DNA of 64,000 bases from Rhodospirillales bacterium (GTDB taxonomy: Bacteria > Pseudomonadota > Alphaproteobacteria > Rhodospirillales > Defluviicoccaceae): positions 62,001 to 126,000 of the forward strand of contig REES01000087.1 in assembly GCA_007694935.1 (NCBI GenBank). Reading direction: 5' to 3'. Under the pieces are notes generated by a model that saw only the letters and a program-made list of their open reading frames with translations, searched no databases and was not told where the DNA came from. This document shows positions 36,454-45,753 of this stretch, in pieces. Made by a program: the position numbers and the translations under genes. How positions within the stretch are numbered: the stretch's first letter is position 1; the number at the start of each line of letters is the position of its first letter.

Positions 36454-36669
36454 AGGACTCAATCCCCCGTCGCCGGCGCTTGCCGGGCTCATCAACCGTG
36501 GTGATATCGAAATCGTCCAGTAACCGCGATCATGCTTTGTGTCGCGCGGAGGCTTGCACCGTGGCCCCAGGCCGATCACATTTATCGTTGTAGGGATATG
36601 GAGATCGGGGCCGCCGGAAAGCAGTAGTCGTGCTGGCAGAAAAGGCCAGCGGGAACGGGGCGGAAGAAC

Positions 36670-37758
36670 GTGGTGACGGGCGTTCGGCAAGAGACAAACT
36701 CGGACGACGCGTCCAGCCATGGTTGGCTCGATGCCGTCATGGACAGTGCGGTGTCGGCCGCGTGGAAGGACATCTATCGCCCGCAGGCGGGGGTGGTCCT
36801 GCATCCGGCGGCCCTCGGCCGCCTGCCCACCCGGCAAGACGTGGTCACGACCGCCCGGGTTCTGGCCTGTGCGGTGGCGGCCGGCAGCACCGACTATTTC
36901 GTCGCCTACGTCCGCAGCATCGTGACGGAACAGGCCGCCCGCGGTGCCCCGCCACTTGCCATGGCGGCGGTGATCGCGGCGCTCCGCCGCTACTATGCCG
37001 AAGCCTTGCCGCCGGCGCTGGCGGCGTTGGTGCTTTCGGTGCTGGACGCCGGCCTGGACGCCGTCTCGCGACCGGGCCCTGATTTGAGCGGACCTGTCGC
37101 AGCTCTGGTTGCAGAGGGGTCGGCGGAGCCTTTCACCGGGGTCGAGGCACTGGCAGATGCCCTGCTTGCCGGCGAAATCGACAAGGGCCGGCGGCTTCTC
37201 AGGGACGCCGTCGGTGCCGGCCGGCCGTGCGTCGAGGTGGCGACCGGCCTGCTCCAGCCCGCCCTTTACACGGTGGGGCACCGGTGGCAGCAGCGCCGGA
37301 TCACCGTCGCCGAGGAACATGGGGCCACCGCGGTTGCGGCCGCCTTGCTGGCGGAGTTGTTCGCCGACGCACCACGGGCGGCACCCCTGGGGCGGACCGC
37401 GCTGATTGCCGGCGTGACCGGCAACCGGCACGCTCTCGGTCCCCACTTGGTGGCCGATGCGTTGGACGTGGCCGGCTGGGACGCTCGCTTCCTGGGTGGG
37501 GACGCATCGGTGGATGCGGTGGTCGCCGAGGTCGATCGCTGTCGACCCGATTTGCTCGGGCTGTCGGCGTCGATGCCGGATCAGGTGCCGGCGATGTATC
37601 GGATCATCCGGCAGGTGCGCCGGACATTCGGATCGGCTGGACCGAGAATCGTGATCGGTGGCTTGGCCACCAACCACATGCGCGCGCTATGGCGCTGGAT
37701 CGGAGCCGACGGCTGGAGCCCGGACGCCACGACCGCGGTCGCCCTGGTGGGAGGATGA
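36670..37758 (+). CDS. Cobalamin-binding sensor-like protein with a CarH-type Wx9EH motif, no DNA-binding domain
   Basis: This 362-residue protein reads as three parts. Residues 20-135 are a helical domain of unknown type. Residues 150-235 are a B12-binding-2 cap carrying W206-x9-E216-H217, the hallmark of adenosylcobalamin photoreceptors such as CarH/LitR. Residues 243-362 are a Rossmann-like B12-binding fold with NxHxxG (N252, H254 as candidate lower ligand, G257), LGLSAS and IGG. The MerR-type DNA-binding domain of CarH is absent, so the output must pass through a partner. The stop overlaps the start of the PAS-like gene, which is the obvious candidate. The start (GTG 36670, or GTG 36673) is uncertain. 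AerR/PpaA-type antirepressors are an alternative comparison. Confidence 0.82.
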   Translation: MVTGVRQETNSDDASSHGWLDAVMDSAVSAAWKDIYRPQAGVVLHPAALGRLPTRQDVVTTARVLACAVAAGSTDYFVAYVRSIVTEQAARGAPPLAMAAVIAALRRYYAEALPPALAALVLSVLDAGLDAVSRPGPDLSGPVAALVAEGSAEPFTGVEALADALLAGEIDKGRRLLRDAVGAGRPCVEVATGLLQPALYTVGHRWQQRRITVAEEHGATAVAAALLAELFADAPRAAPLGRTALIAGVTGNRHALGPHLVADALDVAGWDARFLGGDASVDAVVAEVDRCRPDLLGLSASMPDQVPAMYRIIRQVRRTFGSAGPRIVIGGLATNHMRALWRWIGADGWSPDATTAVALVGG

Positions 37759-38306
37759 TGACGGTGGGAGAGATGCCCAGGTTTCAGCCGCGGACTGCGT
37801 TCGGGGTTATTCCGGATTTCTGCAAGGACTTGCGCGCGGTGATGATGGCCTTGATCGGCCGCAGCGGGGTTCTCCGCGACGCCAATCGCGGCTTCATCGA
37901 GTTGTTGCCGGAGACCATGTCGGTGACCGACCTTCTCGACATCCGCGACCTGTTCGTCCTGCCCCGCTTCGATCAGTTGGCCGGCAAGCGGGCCGATCGT
38001 GCCAGCGGCGTCCTGTACCAAGGCATGATCAACCTCGGCGACGTGAGGAGCGAGGTGGTCTCCGTCCACGCCACCATCACCGAAATGGCCGACGATCTGC
38101 TGCTGGTCGCCGAACACGATGTCGGGCATCTCCGGCAGCTGAACGAGCGTCTCCGCAGCCTCAACGAAGAGTTGCTCAAACAGCAGCGCGAACTGAGCCG
38201 CCTCGGGCGCCAACTCGACGATCAGCGCACCCGCAGCGAGGCGGCGCTCCAGGATCGCGATGCCCTGCTCGAGCTGTTGTCCCACCGTTTCGGCAAGCCG
38301 AACTGA
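37755..38306 (+). CDS. PAS-like sensor with C-terminal coiled coil, no catalytic output
   Basis: This 183-residue protein appears to have a PAS fold over residues 15-125 (ALIGRSGVLRDANRGFIELLP, ending LLLVAEHDVGHLRQL). A long coiled coil follows (LNERLRSLNEELLKQQRELS through RSEAALQDRDALLELL). No kinase, cyclase, HTH or phosphodiesterase domain follows, so it looks like an adaptor or truncated sensor. Its ATGATG start overlaps the TGA of the cobalamin-binding gene, implying coupled, near-stoichiometric synthesis. The GGGAGG upstream is close to the first ATG, so the GTG at 37764 could also serve as the start. Confidence 0.7.
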   Translation: MMTVGEMPRFQPRTAFGVIPDFCKDLRAVMMALIGRSGVLRDANRGFIELLPETMSVTDLLDIRDLFVLPRFDQLAGKRADRASGVLYQGMINLGDVRSEVVSVHATITEMADDLLLVAEHDVGHLRQLNERLRSLNEELLKQQRELSRLGRQLDDQRTRSEAALQDRDALLELLSHRFGKPN

Positions 38307-38331
38307 AGCCCGCTGCGCCGGCGGGCGCGAC

Positions 38332-39282
38332 TCACACCAGGTTGATGGGCCGCCCGGCGGCAAACGCCTCGATCACGTCGATGAGCTGGTCGGCCAAGGT
38401 CTGCATGGCGTCCCGGCTGGCCCAGGCGACGTGCGGGGTCACGATCACGTCGGGCCGGTGGACGATGGCATGGAGCGGACTGTCGGGCCGGGGCGGCTCG
38501 TCCCGGGAGACGTCCAGTCCGGCGCCCGCGATCAGCCCGCGGTCCAGGGCGGCCACCAGGGCTTCCTCGTCGACGATACCGCCACGGGCGGTATTGATCA
38601 GCAGCGGCCGCCGTTCCATCGCCTCGAACTCCGCCATGCCGATCAGCCCGCGGGTCTCATCGGTCAGCGGGCAGTGCAGGCTCAGGATGTCGGAGGTGGC
38701 CAGCACCTCCGTCCAGGGCAACCGCCCGGCTTCAACCTGATCTGCCCCCTTGCGCGCTGCAAACCGGGGAATCATGCCAAACGCCTGCCCGATCGCCGCC
38801 ACCCGCCGGCCGATGGCGCCGGCGCCGATGATGCCGAGCCGGGCGCCGTGCAGATCGAGAATCGGATAGTCGAAGAAGCAGAAAAGCTCGGCCTCCTGCC
38901 AGCGGCCTCGCCGGACCGCATCCCGGTAGCCCATCAGGTTGCGGCGGAGGGCCAGGATCATGGCGAAGGTGTGTTCCGGCACCGTGTGCACCGCATAGCC
39001 GCGGATGTTGGCGACGGCGACGCCCCGCGCCCGGCAGGCGGGAACATCGATCCGGTCGACCCCGGTTGCGGCCACCGCCACGAGCTTGAGGCGGTTGAGC
39101 CGGTCCAGGGCATCGGCCCGGATCGGCACCTTGTTGGTGATCACCACGTCGGCGTCGGCCGCAAGGGCCGCCACCTCCGCTGCTTCGCAGCGCGGATGGT
39201 CCTGCCAAGTGTGCGGGAAGGCGGGTGGGCGCAGCCGGACCTCCGGCGCCAGGGTATCGCGGTCGAGAAACACGATGTGCAC
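38332..39282 (-). CDS. D-2-hydroxyacid dehydrogenase (glycerate-dehydrogenase-like)
   Basis: This 316-residue NAD-dependent dehydrogenase has the D-isomer-specific fold: GVDRIDVPACRARGVAVANI, the nucleotide motif LGIIGAGAIGRRVAAIGQAFG, the catalytic Arg in NTARGGIVDEEAL, Glu in AGLDVSRDEP and His in VTPHVAWAS. Glycerate or hydroxypyruvate is the best guess from the N-terminal style. I chose GTG at 39282 because GAGGGGG lies seven bases upstream; a TTG two codons earlier would sit too close to that site. Confidence 0.88.
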   Translation of the reverse strand: MHIVFLDRDTLAPEVRLRPPAFPHTWQDHPRCEAAEVAALAADADVVITNKVPIRADALDRLNRLKLVAVAATGVDRIDVPACRARGVAVANIRGYAVHTVPEHTFAMILALRRNLMGYRDAVRRGRWQEAELFCFFDYPILDLHGARLGIIGAGAIGRRVAAIGQAFGMIPRFAARKGADQVEAGRLPWTEVLATSDILSLHCPLTDETRGLIGMAEFEAMERRPLLINTARGGIVDEEALVAALDRGLIAGAGLDVSRDEPPRPDSPLHAIVHRPDVIVTPHVAWASRDAMQTLADQLIDVIEAFAAGRPINLV

Positions 39283-39359
39283 GGGCAAGCCCCCTCGGTG
39301 ATGGGTCCGGCGCCGACACTAACAGCGGGATACCCTGTGGCGCCACCGGGCGAACCCGG

Positions 39360-39383
39360 CCGGCAGCTCTGCCGGCAGCTCTG
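39360..39383. repeat. 12-base tandem duplication
   Basis: CCGGCAGCTCTG occurs twice in immediate tandem in the intergenic region between the divergent dehydrogenase and GNAT/C39 genes. It is probably a slippage duplication with no obvious function. Confidence 0.6.
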
Positions 39384-39531
39384 ACTGGCGTGCCCGCGAA
39401 CTCACTTGCCCGACCAGAGCGTTACAAGCCCCGACCAAGTCGGGGGAGTAGCCGGGTGGTGGCAAGGCGCTCCGGGCCGTCACGCATCCGCGCTCGACAC
39501 GGCCGTGGCCGACGGCCGATGATGCCCCGCC

Positions 39532-40650
39532 ATGGATCGCGCAAGCCCGATGATACGTGCCGCGACGCCCGCGGACGTCGCCAACCTGGTCCGGATCGAG
39601 GATCGGTCCTTTCGCACGGACCGGTTTTCGGCCAGAGCGTTCCGCTACCTCCTGTCCAAGGCCCACGCCGTCACCCTGGTGGATCAGGCGCATGACGGTC
39701 GGCTCCGCGGCTATGCCACCGTGCTGTTCAGCCGCGGCACCCCGCTCGCGCGGCTCTACTCCATCGCCGTCGACCCGGAGTTCCGCGGTCTCGGCCTCGG
39801 CCGCGCCCTGCTCGTGGCCGCGGAACAGGCGGCGCGGGACCGCGATGCCGCCTACATGCGCCTCGAAGTCCGCGCCGACGACCCGGACACCCAGGCGTTC
39901 TACGGCCGCCATGGCTTCCGCAAGATCGCCGTGCAAACCCAGTATTACGACGACTACGCCGATGCCGTGCGCATGGAGAAGTCGCTGGCGCCCAGGCCCG
40001 ACCCTCGCCTGGCCCGGGTGCCGTTCTATGCCCAGAGCCTGGACTTCACCTGCGGTCCGGCGGCGATGCTGATGGCGATGCATGCCCTTGACCCGTCGGT
40101 CACGGTGGATCAAACCGCGGAACTCAGGCTGTGGCGGGAATCCACGACCGTATTCATGACCGCCGGGCATGGCGGATGCAGCCCGGAGGGGCTCGCGGTG
40201 GCGGCAGGCCGGCGCGGCTTCGAGGTGGAGGTGTTCTTGAGCGATACCGGTGTGATGTTCATCGACAGCGTTCGCAGCGAGGCCAAGAAGTCGGTGATCC
40301 GGCTGGTCCAGGAGGACTTTCGGGGCCAACTGGACGAGATGGGGATACCGGTGACGTTCCAGCCGCTGTCGCTGGAGGCGATGCGACAGAAGTTCGAGGA
40401 GGGCCGGATCCCGGTGGTGATGATCAGCTCCTACCGGCTGGATCGGGAGCGTCAGCCCCACTGGGTTGTGGTCACCGGTTTCGACGCCAAATACGTCTAC
40501 CTCCATGATCCCAGTGTCGACGAGGAGCAGGACAGGCCGGTGACCGATTGCATGCAGATCCCGGTACCGCAACGGGAGTTCGCCAAGATGGCCCGCTACG
40601 GGCGGTCCCAGCAGAAGGCAGCGGTGGTGGTCGGCAAGGGGCGGCACTGA
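39532..40650 (+). CDS. GNAT acetyltransferase fused to C39-like cysteine peptidase
   Basis: This 372-residue fusion has two domains. Residues 8-150 form a GNAT acetyltransferase with the acetyl-CoA loop VDPEFRGLGLGRALL. Residues 165-370 form a papain-like C39-type peptidase with oxyanion Gln and nucleophile Cys in VPFYAQSLDFTCGPAAM, and His and Asp in PHWVVVTGF...VYLHDP. The stop TGA shares a base with the ATG of the RimK-like ligase (TGATG). GNAT, C39-like peptidase and RimK-type ATP-grasp combinations are known from comparative genomics of amidoligase peptide-modification systems. The physiological product is not known. No Shine-Dalgarno is obvious at ATG 39532; ATG 39550 is an alternative. 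Confidence 0.88.
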   Translation: MDRASPMIRAATPADVANLVRIEDRSFRTDRFSARAFRYLLSKAHAVTLVDQAHDGRLRGYATVLFSRGTPLARLYSIAVDPEFRGLGLGRALLVAAEQAARDRDAAYMRLEVRADDPDTQAFYGRHGFRKIAVQTQYYDDYADAVRMEKSLAPRPDPRLARVPFYAQSLDFTCGPAAMLMAMHALDPSVTVDQTAELRLWRESTTVFMTAGHGGCSPEGLAVAAGRRGFEVEVFLSDTGVMFIDSVRSEAKKSVIRLVQEDFRGQLDEMGIPVTFQPLSLEAMRQKFEEGRIPVVMISSYRLDRERQPHWVVVTGFDAKYVYLHDPSVDEEQDRPVTDCMQIPVPQREFAKMARYGRSQQKAAVVVGKGRH

Positions 40651-42203
40651 TGCCGCTGCACGTCATCGTCGTCGATCGCGAGATCGATTTTCCCTGGCCG
40701 GCCCCGGGCCGGCGGATCATGCGCGCAGCCAACTACGTCCGGGAGGCGGCGCGGGAGCTGCCGGCATCCGCCCGGGTGATCAACCTGTGCCGCGATTCGA
40801 GCTACATGAGCCTCGGCTACTACTGCTCGCTGATGGCGGAAGCCCGCGGCCAAAAGGTGATCCCCTCCGTCGAAGTGATGCTGGACCTCCACTGGAAGCG
40901 ACTCCTGCGCATCGCCTTGCCGGAGGTGCAGGAACTGGTGGCCAAGAGCTTCAAGGCCCCGCCGGAGCCGTTGCCGCACCTCGAGGTCGATATCTTCTTC
41001 GGCCTGCCGGACGATGCCCGACTTTCCGCGGTGGCGCGCCGCGTGTTCGAGCTGTTTCGCTGCCCGCTGCTCCGCCTCGACCTTCGCTATCGTGCCGGCT
41101 GGTCGGTCAAATCGATCCGGCCGCTGACCATCCGCGAACTGACGTCCGATCAGCAGCCGATGCTCAAGGACGCGCTGGACCGCTACACCCACGCCGCATG
41201 GCGGCCGCCGCAACGGGCATCCGGCCCGGGGCGGTACTCCATCGCCATCCTCCACGACCCGGAGGAGCACCTGCCCCCGTCGGACCCCCGAGCGCTCGAC
41301 CGGTTCGCCCGGGCCGGGGAGAAGCTCGGCCTGGAGGTTCAGCTCATTACCCGCACCGACTACACCCGGCTCCTCGAGTTCGACGCCCTGTTCATCCGGG
41401 AAACCACCGCGCTCGACCACCACACCTATCGTTTCGCCAAGAAGGCGGAGGCCGAGGGCATGCCGGTGATCGATGATCCCCGCTCGATTCTCCGCTGTAC
41501 CAACAAAATCTGCCTGGCCGAACTGCTGGAAAGCAATGACGTCCCGGCGCCCCGGACGCTGATCCTGGACCGCCGGCGTATCGGCCGGGCCGAGCGGGAA
41601 TTCGGCTATCCCTTCGTGGTCAAGATACCCGACAGTGCCTTTTCCCGAGGCGTATTTCGCATCCATAACCGGACCGATCTCGAAAAGTTCGCCGATCGCG
41701 CCTTCAAGGAATCCGACCTGGTCGTCGCCCAGGAGTTCATCGAGACGGCATTCGATTGGCGGGTCGGGATCCTGGAAGGTCGGCCGCTCTACGTCTGCAA
41801 GTACTTCATGGCCCGCGGCCACTGGCAGATCATCAAGCACGAGAAGGATCGCCGCTATGTCTCCGGCGCCTACGCCGCCCTGGCGGTGGACCAGGCGCCG
41901 GCGCCGGTGGTGGATGCCGCCACCCGGGCGGCCCGGCTGATTGGCGACGGCCTTTACGGCGTCGACCTCAAGGAGACCGCCAACGGCGTCTATGTCATCG
42001 AGGTCAATGACAACCCCAGCATCGAAGCCGGCGTCGAGGATTCGATGATCAAGGATCGTCTCTACCTGTCGGTGATGGAAACGTTCATCCGCCGGCTTGA
42101 CAAGCGCTCGCAGGCCGAGCCGCGGGAAGCCCGATCGCGGCGGAATGGCCAACGGGCCCCATCGGCGCATGATGTACTGGGAACCGATGACGTGTCCCGG
42201 TGA
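40650..42203 (+). CDS. RimK-like ATP-grasp amino acid/peptide ligase with N-terminal RLAN-type domain
   Basis: This 517-residue protein has a roughly 180-residue N-terminal domain typical of RimK-like ligases (NLCRDSSYMSLGYYCSLMAEARGQKVIPS) and a C-terminal ATP-grasp domain. The latter shows FVVKIPDSAFSRGVF, VVAQEFIETAFDWRVGIL and the metal-binding EVNDNPSIEAGVED. ATP-grasp enzymes of this class add amino acids to a carboxylate by an acyl-phosphate route. Coupled to the GNAT/C39 gene upstream, it probably builds a peptide tag or small peptide that the peptidase trims and the GNAT acetylates (inference). The GT9 gene overlaps its end by 17 bases. Confidence 0.9.
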   Translation: MPLHVIVVDREIDFPWPAPGRRIMRAANYVREAARELPASARVINLCRDSSYMSLGYYCSLMAEARGQKVIPSVEVMLDLHWKRLLRIALPEVQELVAKSFKAPPEPLPHLEVDIFFGLPDDARLSAVARRVFELFRCPLLRLDLRYRAGWSVKSIRPLTIRELTSDQQPMLKDALDRYTHAAWRPPQRASGPGRYSIAILHDPEEHLPPSDPRALDRFARAGEKLGLEVQLITRTDYTRLLEFDALFIRETTALDHHTYRFAKKAEAEGMPVIDDPRSILRCTNKICLAELLESNDVPAPRTLILDRRRIGRAEREFGYPFVVKIPDSAFSRGVFRIHNRTDLEKFADRAFKESDLVVAQEFIETAFDWRVGILEGRPLYVCKYFMARGHWQIIKHEKDRRYVSGAYAALAVDQAPAPVVDAATRAARLIGDGLYGVDLKETANGVYVIEVNDNPSIEAGVEDSMIKDRLYLSVMETFIRRLDKRSQAEPREARSRRNGQRAPSAHDVLGTDDVSR

Positions 42204-43230
42204 CCCTTCGCGGTTCCGTTCGGTCGCCATGTATAGCGGTGGCGAGATCATCGGTGACGGGATCTACAAGCTTCCCGTCATCCGGGCCCTCCGCAGCGCC
42301 TTCCCTGCCGCCCGGATCACCTGGGTCTGCCCCGGCACCACGGTCTACAGCGACAGGCTCGCCCCCCTGGTGGCGGGGCTGCTCGACGAGGTGCGCGCGC
42401 AGGCCCCGGTGGGACGGCACCCGGGCGATCTGCTGCGCCGGGTGAGGACGGAGGACCGCTTCGAACTGGTGCTGGACACCCAGCACATCGTCTGGCGCAC
42501 CCTCTGCGCCCGCCGCCTCGCCCGTGAGACGTTCGTTTCCGGGGCTTTCGGGTTCCGGCTGTCGGATGTTCGTCCGTCCGACGGCTATCGGCGACCCCGC
42601 CATATCGTTGCCCAGCTGATCGACCTGATTGGTCTCGCCACGGCTCATCGTCCGCCTCTGGACCGCAGACTCTGCCTGCCCGTCACTCATGCCGACAAGG
42701 CCCGGGCACTGCTCCCGGAGGGCTCCACATATGTCGGTTTCGCTCCCGGTGCCGGCGGGGCCAGCAAGCGCTGGCCGCTCGATCGGTTCATCGAGGTGGC
42801 GGCGCGGCAGGCGGCTCGCGGGCGGGTGCCGGTGTTCATCCTGGGGCCGGCGGAGGCCGGGGAACTGCCGGCAATCCGGACGGCCCTGCCGACGGCGGTG
42901 TTCCCGGAGCAGGAGGAAGCCGTCTGGGGGAGGGGGTTCGATCCGCTCCGCACCATGGCGATCGGGGGGAGGCTTACCGCAGCGGTGACGAACGACAGCG
43001 GCATCAGCCACATGCTGGCTGCGGTCGACACGCCCCTGGCAGTTCTGTATGGGCACACGAGCGCGGAGAAGTTCGGTCCCATCACGCCCCGGGCCTGCTT
43101 CCTGAAGGCCGCGGATTACGGGGATCGCCGCATGGAGTCGATCCCCGTCGACGCTGTGGACCATGCGCTGGAAGCGCTGGTGACGTCCGCGATGCCGTCA
43201 GGTGTCCCGGCGCCCCTGATCATTCAGTAG
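42187..43230 (+). CDS. Glycosyltransferase family 9 (heptosyltransferase-like)
   Basis: This 347-residue GT-B enzyme has N-terminal GGEIIGDGIYKLPVIRALR and a C-terminal donor site FAPGAGGASKRWPLDRFIEVA followed by NDSGISHMLAAVDTPLAVLYGHT, all typical of the heptosyltransferase family that builds the lipopolysaccharide core. ATG 42187 gives a 17-base overlap with the ligase gene; ATG 42229 is also possible. The 3' end overlaps the convergent GT4 gene by 33 bases. It may be linked to the downstream glycan genes or to the ligase system. Confidence 0.87.
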   Translation: MTCPGDPSRFRSVAMYSGGEIIGDGIYKLPVIRALRSAFPAARITWVCPGTTVYSDRLAPLVAGLLDEVRAQAPVGRHPGDLLRRVRTEDRFELVLDTQHIVWRTLCARRLARETFVSGAFGFRLSDVRPSDGYRRPRHIVAQLIDLIGLATAHRPPLDRRLCLPVTHADKARALLPEGSTYVGFAPGAGGASKRWPLDRFIEVAARQAARGRVPVFILGPAEAGELPAIRTALPTAVFPEQEEAVWGRGFDPLRTMAIGGRLTAAVTNDSGISHMLAAVDTPLAVLYGHTSAEKFGPITPRACFLKAADYGDRRMESIPVDAVDHALEALVTSAMPSGVPAPLIIQ

Positions 43231-44352
43231 CGTGCGGTAGACGTCCAGGGTCTGGGCGGCAATGACCTCCTCGGAGAACTCGGTGACGGCCCGCTGCCGG
43301 GCGCTGGCGCCGAACCGGGCCCGCAACTCCGCTGAGTCCAGCAGCGTTTCAATGGCGTCGGCCAGCGCTTCGGGATCCCGCGGCGGCACCAGGATGCCGT
43401 CGACCCCGTCCCGCACCAGCTCCCGACAGCCCGGTACGTCGGTGGCGATCAGCGGCCGACCGGCGGCGCCGGCCTCCAGCAGGGCCTTGGGCAGCCCCTC
43501 CCGATACGACGGCAGGACCGCCACAGTGGATCCCGACCATATCGCCGGGATGTCCTCCTGCTTGCCCCACCACTCAACGATGCCCTCGCTGTGCCAGCCC
43601 TGGAGCGTCGCCGGGGCCAGCGACTGGGGGTTTTCCGGGTCGGTCGGGCCGACCAGCACGACACGGCAGGTCCGGTTGCGGGTGCGGAGCAGTCGTGCCG
43701 CCGCCGCCAGTTCGTTGAGCCCCTTGTCGGCCAGCATCCGCCCGACATAGGTCACGATCGGGGTTCCTTCCGGCTCCGGCGTCGGCCGGAAGCGGTCGAT
43801 GTCGACGCCGGAACCCCGGATCAGGTGGGTCCGACCCGGCACCGCCACGCCACGGGCTTCGAGAAAGGCGAGATCGTCGCGGTTTTGCACGATGAGATGG
43901 GCACCGTTCCGGCGGGACAGCGGGCGAAACAGCACCAGCACGGCCGAGCGGAGCACCCGGTTGGACAAGGAGTCCCCGGCAAACAGGAAGCCCATGCCGG
44001 TCAGCCCGTTGACCACCCGGGGAACGCCGGCAATCCGGGCCGATGCCCCGCCGAGCAGGCACATCTTCAGGTTCACGTGATGCACCAGGTCCGGCCGCTC
44101 CTGCCGATATACGCTGGCTATGTGGCGTATCGTGCGGATGGCATCGGCGGGATGGCGGCTGCCCCGCCGCAAAACCAGTGGCACCGGCCGGAAGCCCTCG
44201 CCGTGGATCCTGGCTTCGTGGTCGGCCAGGCGGGTCAGCACCACCACCTCCCACCCCTGATCCCGGGCGATGCGGGCCACGGGCAGGCGGTGGGACCAGA
44301 AGTACCAGTCCTCCGAGACCAGGAACAGGACCTTGGGCCGTCGGTTCCGCAT
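43198..44352 (-). CDS. Glycosyltransferase family 4
   Basis: This 384-residue GT-B glycosyltransferase has an N-terminal acceptor domain (LFLVSEDWYFWSHRLPVARIARDQGW) and a C-terminal donor domain with TYVGRMLADKGLNEL and the EX7E-type region PSYREGLPKALLEAGAAGRP. It resembles enzymes that add sugars to lipid-linked polysaccharide precursors. The ATG shares a base with the O-antigen-ligase stop, so both belong to one surface-polysaccharide unit. Confidence 0.9.
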   Translation of the reverse strand: MRNRRPKVLFLVSEDWYFWSHRLPVARIARDQGWEVVVLTRLADHEARIHGEGFRPVPLVLRRGSRHPADAIRTIRHIASVYRQERPDLVHHVNLKMCLLGGASARIAGVPRVVNGLTGMGFLFAGDSLSNRVLRSAVLVLFRPLSRRNGAHLIVQNRDDLAFLEARGVAVPGRTHLIRGSGVDIDRFRPTPEPEGTPIVTYVGRMLADKGLNELAAAARLLRTRNRTCRVVLVGPTDPENPQSLAPATLQGWHSEGIVEWWGKQEDIPAIWSGSTVAVLPSYREGLPKALLEAGAAGRPLIATDVPGCRELVRDGVDGILVPPRDPEALADAIETLLDSAELRARFGASARQRAVTEFSEEVIAAQTLDVYRTLLNDQGRRDT

Positions 44353-45638
44353 CAGCGGCGGGAGGCTCGGGCGTCCGCCGCGGCCACGGCCAGCAACAGG
44401 GCCAGCAGCGAGATGTGGGCGGCCTGCCACCAGGTCGCCCACATGGAAAAGTTCAGTAGTCCCGACGCCCAGTAGCCGGCGGTGACGCAGCCCGCGGCCA
44501 GCACCGCGGGATCGCCGGTCCGCATGAAGCGTGTTGCCAGTCCGGTGATCAGGAGGGCAACGAACAGATACAGGGGGACAGCCCCAACCACCCCGGTCTC
44601 CCCCACCGCCTGGAGCACCCAGTTGTGAGGATGCGACGGCAAGACCCCGCCCAGGCCCGGGATCTCCGCGTCGGCACCCTCGATCAGGTTGATGGCGTTG
44701 ATGCCGTGGCCGAACAGGGGCGCATCCGGGACCTGCCGCACCGTGAAGTCCCAGATCGCCTGGCGATGCAGGTCCATCATCCAGACAGGCACATAGGGCT
44801 CGAATTGCGCCTCGGGGAAGGTTCGTTCGTGCGCCAGCAAATACCAGGAAACGCCACCCGCAGCGACAAGGATGGCCGCCACCATCGCCGCCGTAATCGC
44901 GCGCCGGCGAAGCCTCAAGGCCATGGCTGCGCTGAGGAACACCAGCACCCCGGCCAGGCCCGCCACGGGCGCCCGGGCACCCGTGGCAAGGATCATGACC
45001 ACGGTAGCCCCCACGGCAATGATCGCCGTCGCCATCCACTGCCGGCCCAATCGGAACCCGGCCCAGAGCAAGGCCGGCACCATCAGGGCCGCGGCATTGG
45101 CGAACTTTCTCAGTGCCAGCCCTGCATCCCGTTCCATCCAGCCCTGGAGCCGCACCAGGGCGATGATCTCCGGCGCAATGAACAAGGCGGCAAGGGCAAT
45201 GCCCACCGCGATCAGGGCCGCCACAACGAGGGCCTTGGCCAGGCGTTCGTGCAGGTGCGGGCGGTGCAGCAGGATCGCCCAGACCACCACGCCGGCCGCG
45301 ACCACCGCCACCGTGGACGACCAAGCGTCCACGGAGCGCTGCGTATCGACCGAAAAAGCGATCGACGGCAGCCAGGCCACGATGGCCAGCAGCAGCAGCA
45401 CCCCCGGGACTGCGGTGACGACCCGCCGCACGTCCGCCCACCACGTGCGCACCGGCGTTGTGACCATCGCAAGCCCGCCGCCGAGGCCGAAGCTGAACGC
45501 GATGGCCAGCGGCCCGGCCACCAGGCTCGGCACCGCGGCGCCGATCAAGATCGCGATGGCGCGCTCCGCCCCGGTCACCCGCGACCCGAGGGCTGCCGTC
45601 GCCCGGGAGATGGCCTCGCGACCGTGGCGATCCGTCAT
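44352..45638 (-). CDS. O-antigen ligase / Wzy-type polysaccharide polymerase
   Basis: This 428-residue membrane protein has about 10-12 helices and the Wzy_C periplasmic-loop signature LPSHPHNWVLQAVGETGVVGAVPLYLF. Proteins of this fold transfer undecaprenyl-linked glycans to lipid A core or polymerise repeat units, and the two cannot be separated here. I chose ATG 45638; a TTG 18 codons earlier is open. It is coupled to the GT4 gene and lies 115 bases after the lysozyme gene. Confidence 0.85.
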   Translation of the reverse strand: MTDRHGREAISRATAALGSRVTGAERAIAILIGAAVPSLVAGPLAIAFSFGLGGGLAMVTTPVRTWWADVRRVVTAVPGVLLLLAIVAWLPSIAFSVDTQRSVDAWSSTVAVVAAGVVVWAILLHRPHLHERLAKALVVAALIAVGIALAALFIAPEIIALVRLQGWMERDAGLALRKFANAAALMVPALLWAGFRLGRQWMATAIIAVGATVVMILATGARAPVAGLAGVLVFLSAAMALRLRRRAITAAMVAAILVAAGGVSWYLLAHERTFPEAQFEPYVPVWMMDLHRQAIWDFTVRQVPDAPLFGHGINAINLIEGADAEIPGLGGVLPSHPHNWVLQAVGETGVVGAVPLYLFVALLITGLATRFMRTGDPAVLAAGCVTAGYWASGLLNFSMWATWWQAAHISLLALLLAVAAADARASRR

Positions 45639-45753
45639 GAGGCGTGCTTTCGGCGACGACAATCGGGTTACCGACGAGGGGCTATCGATCAAAGGCTTGA
45701 CGCTTCAAGCACACGATGGTGGTGCAGTCAAACCAGGCGTGATTTTTTCTCGT

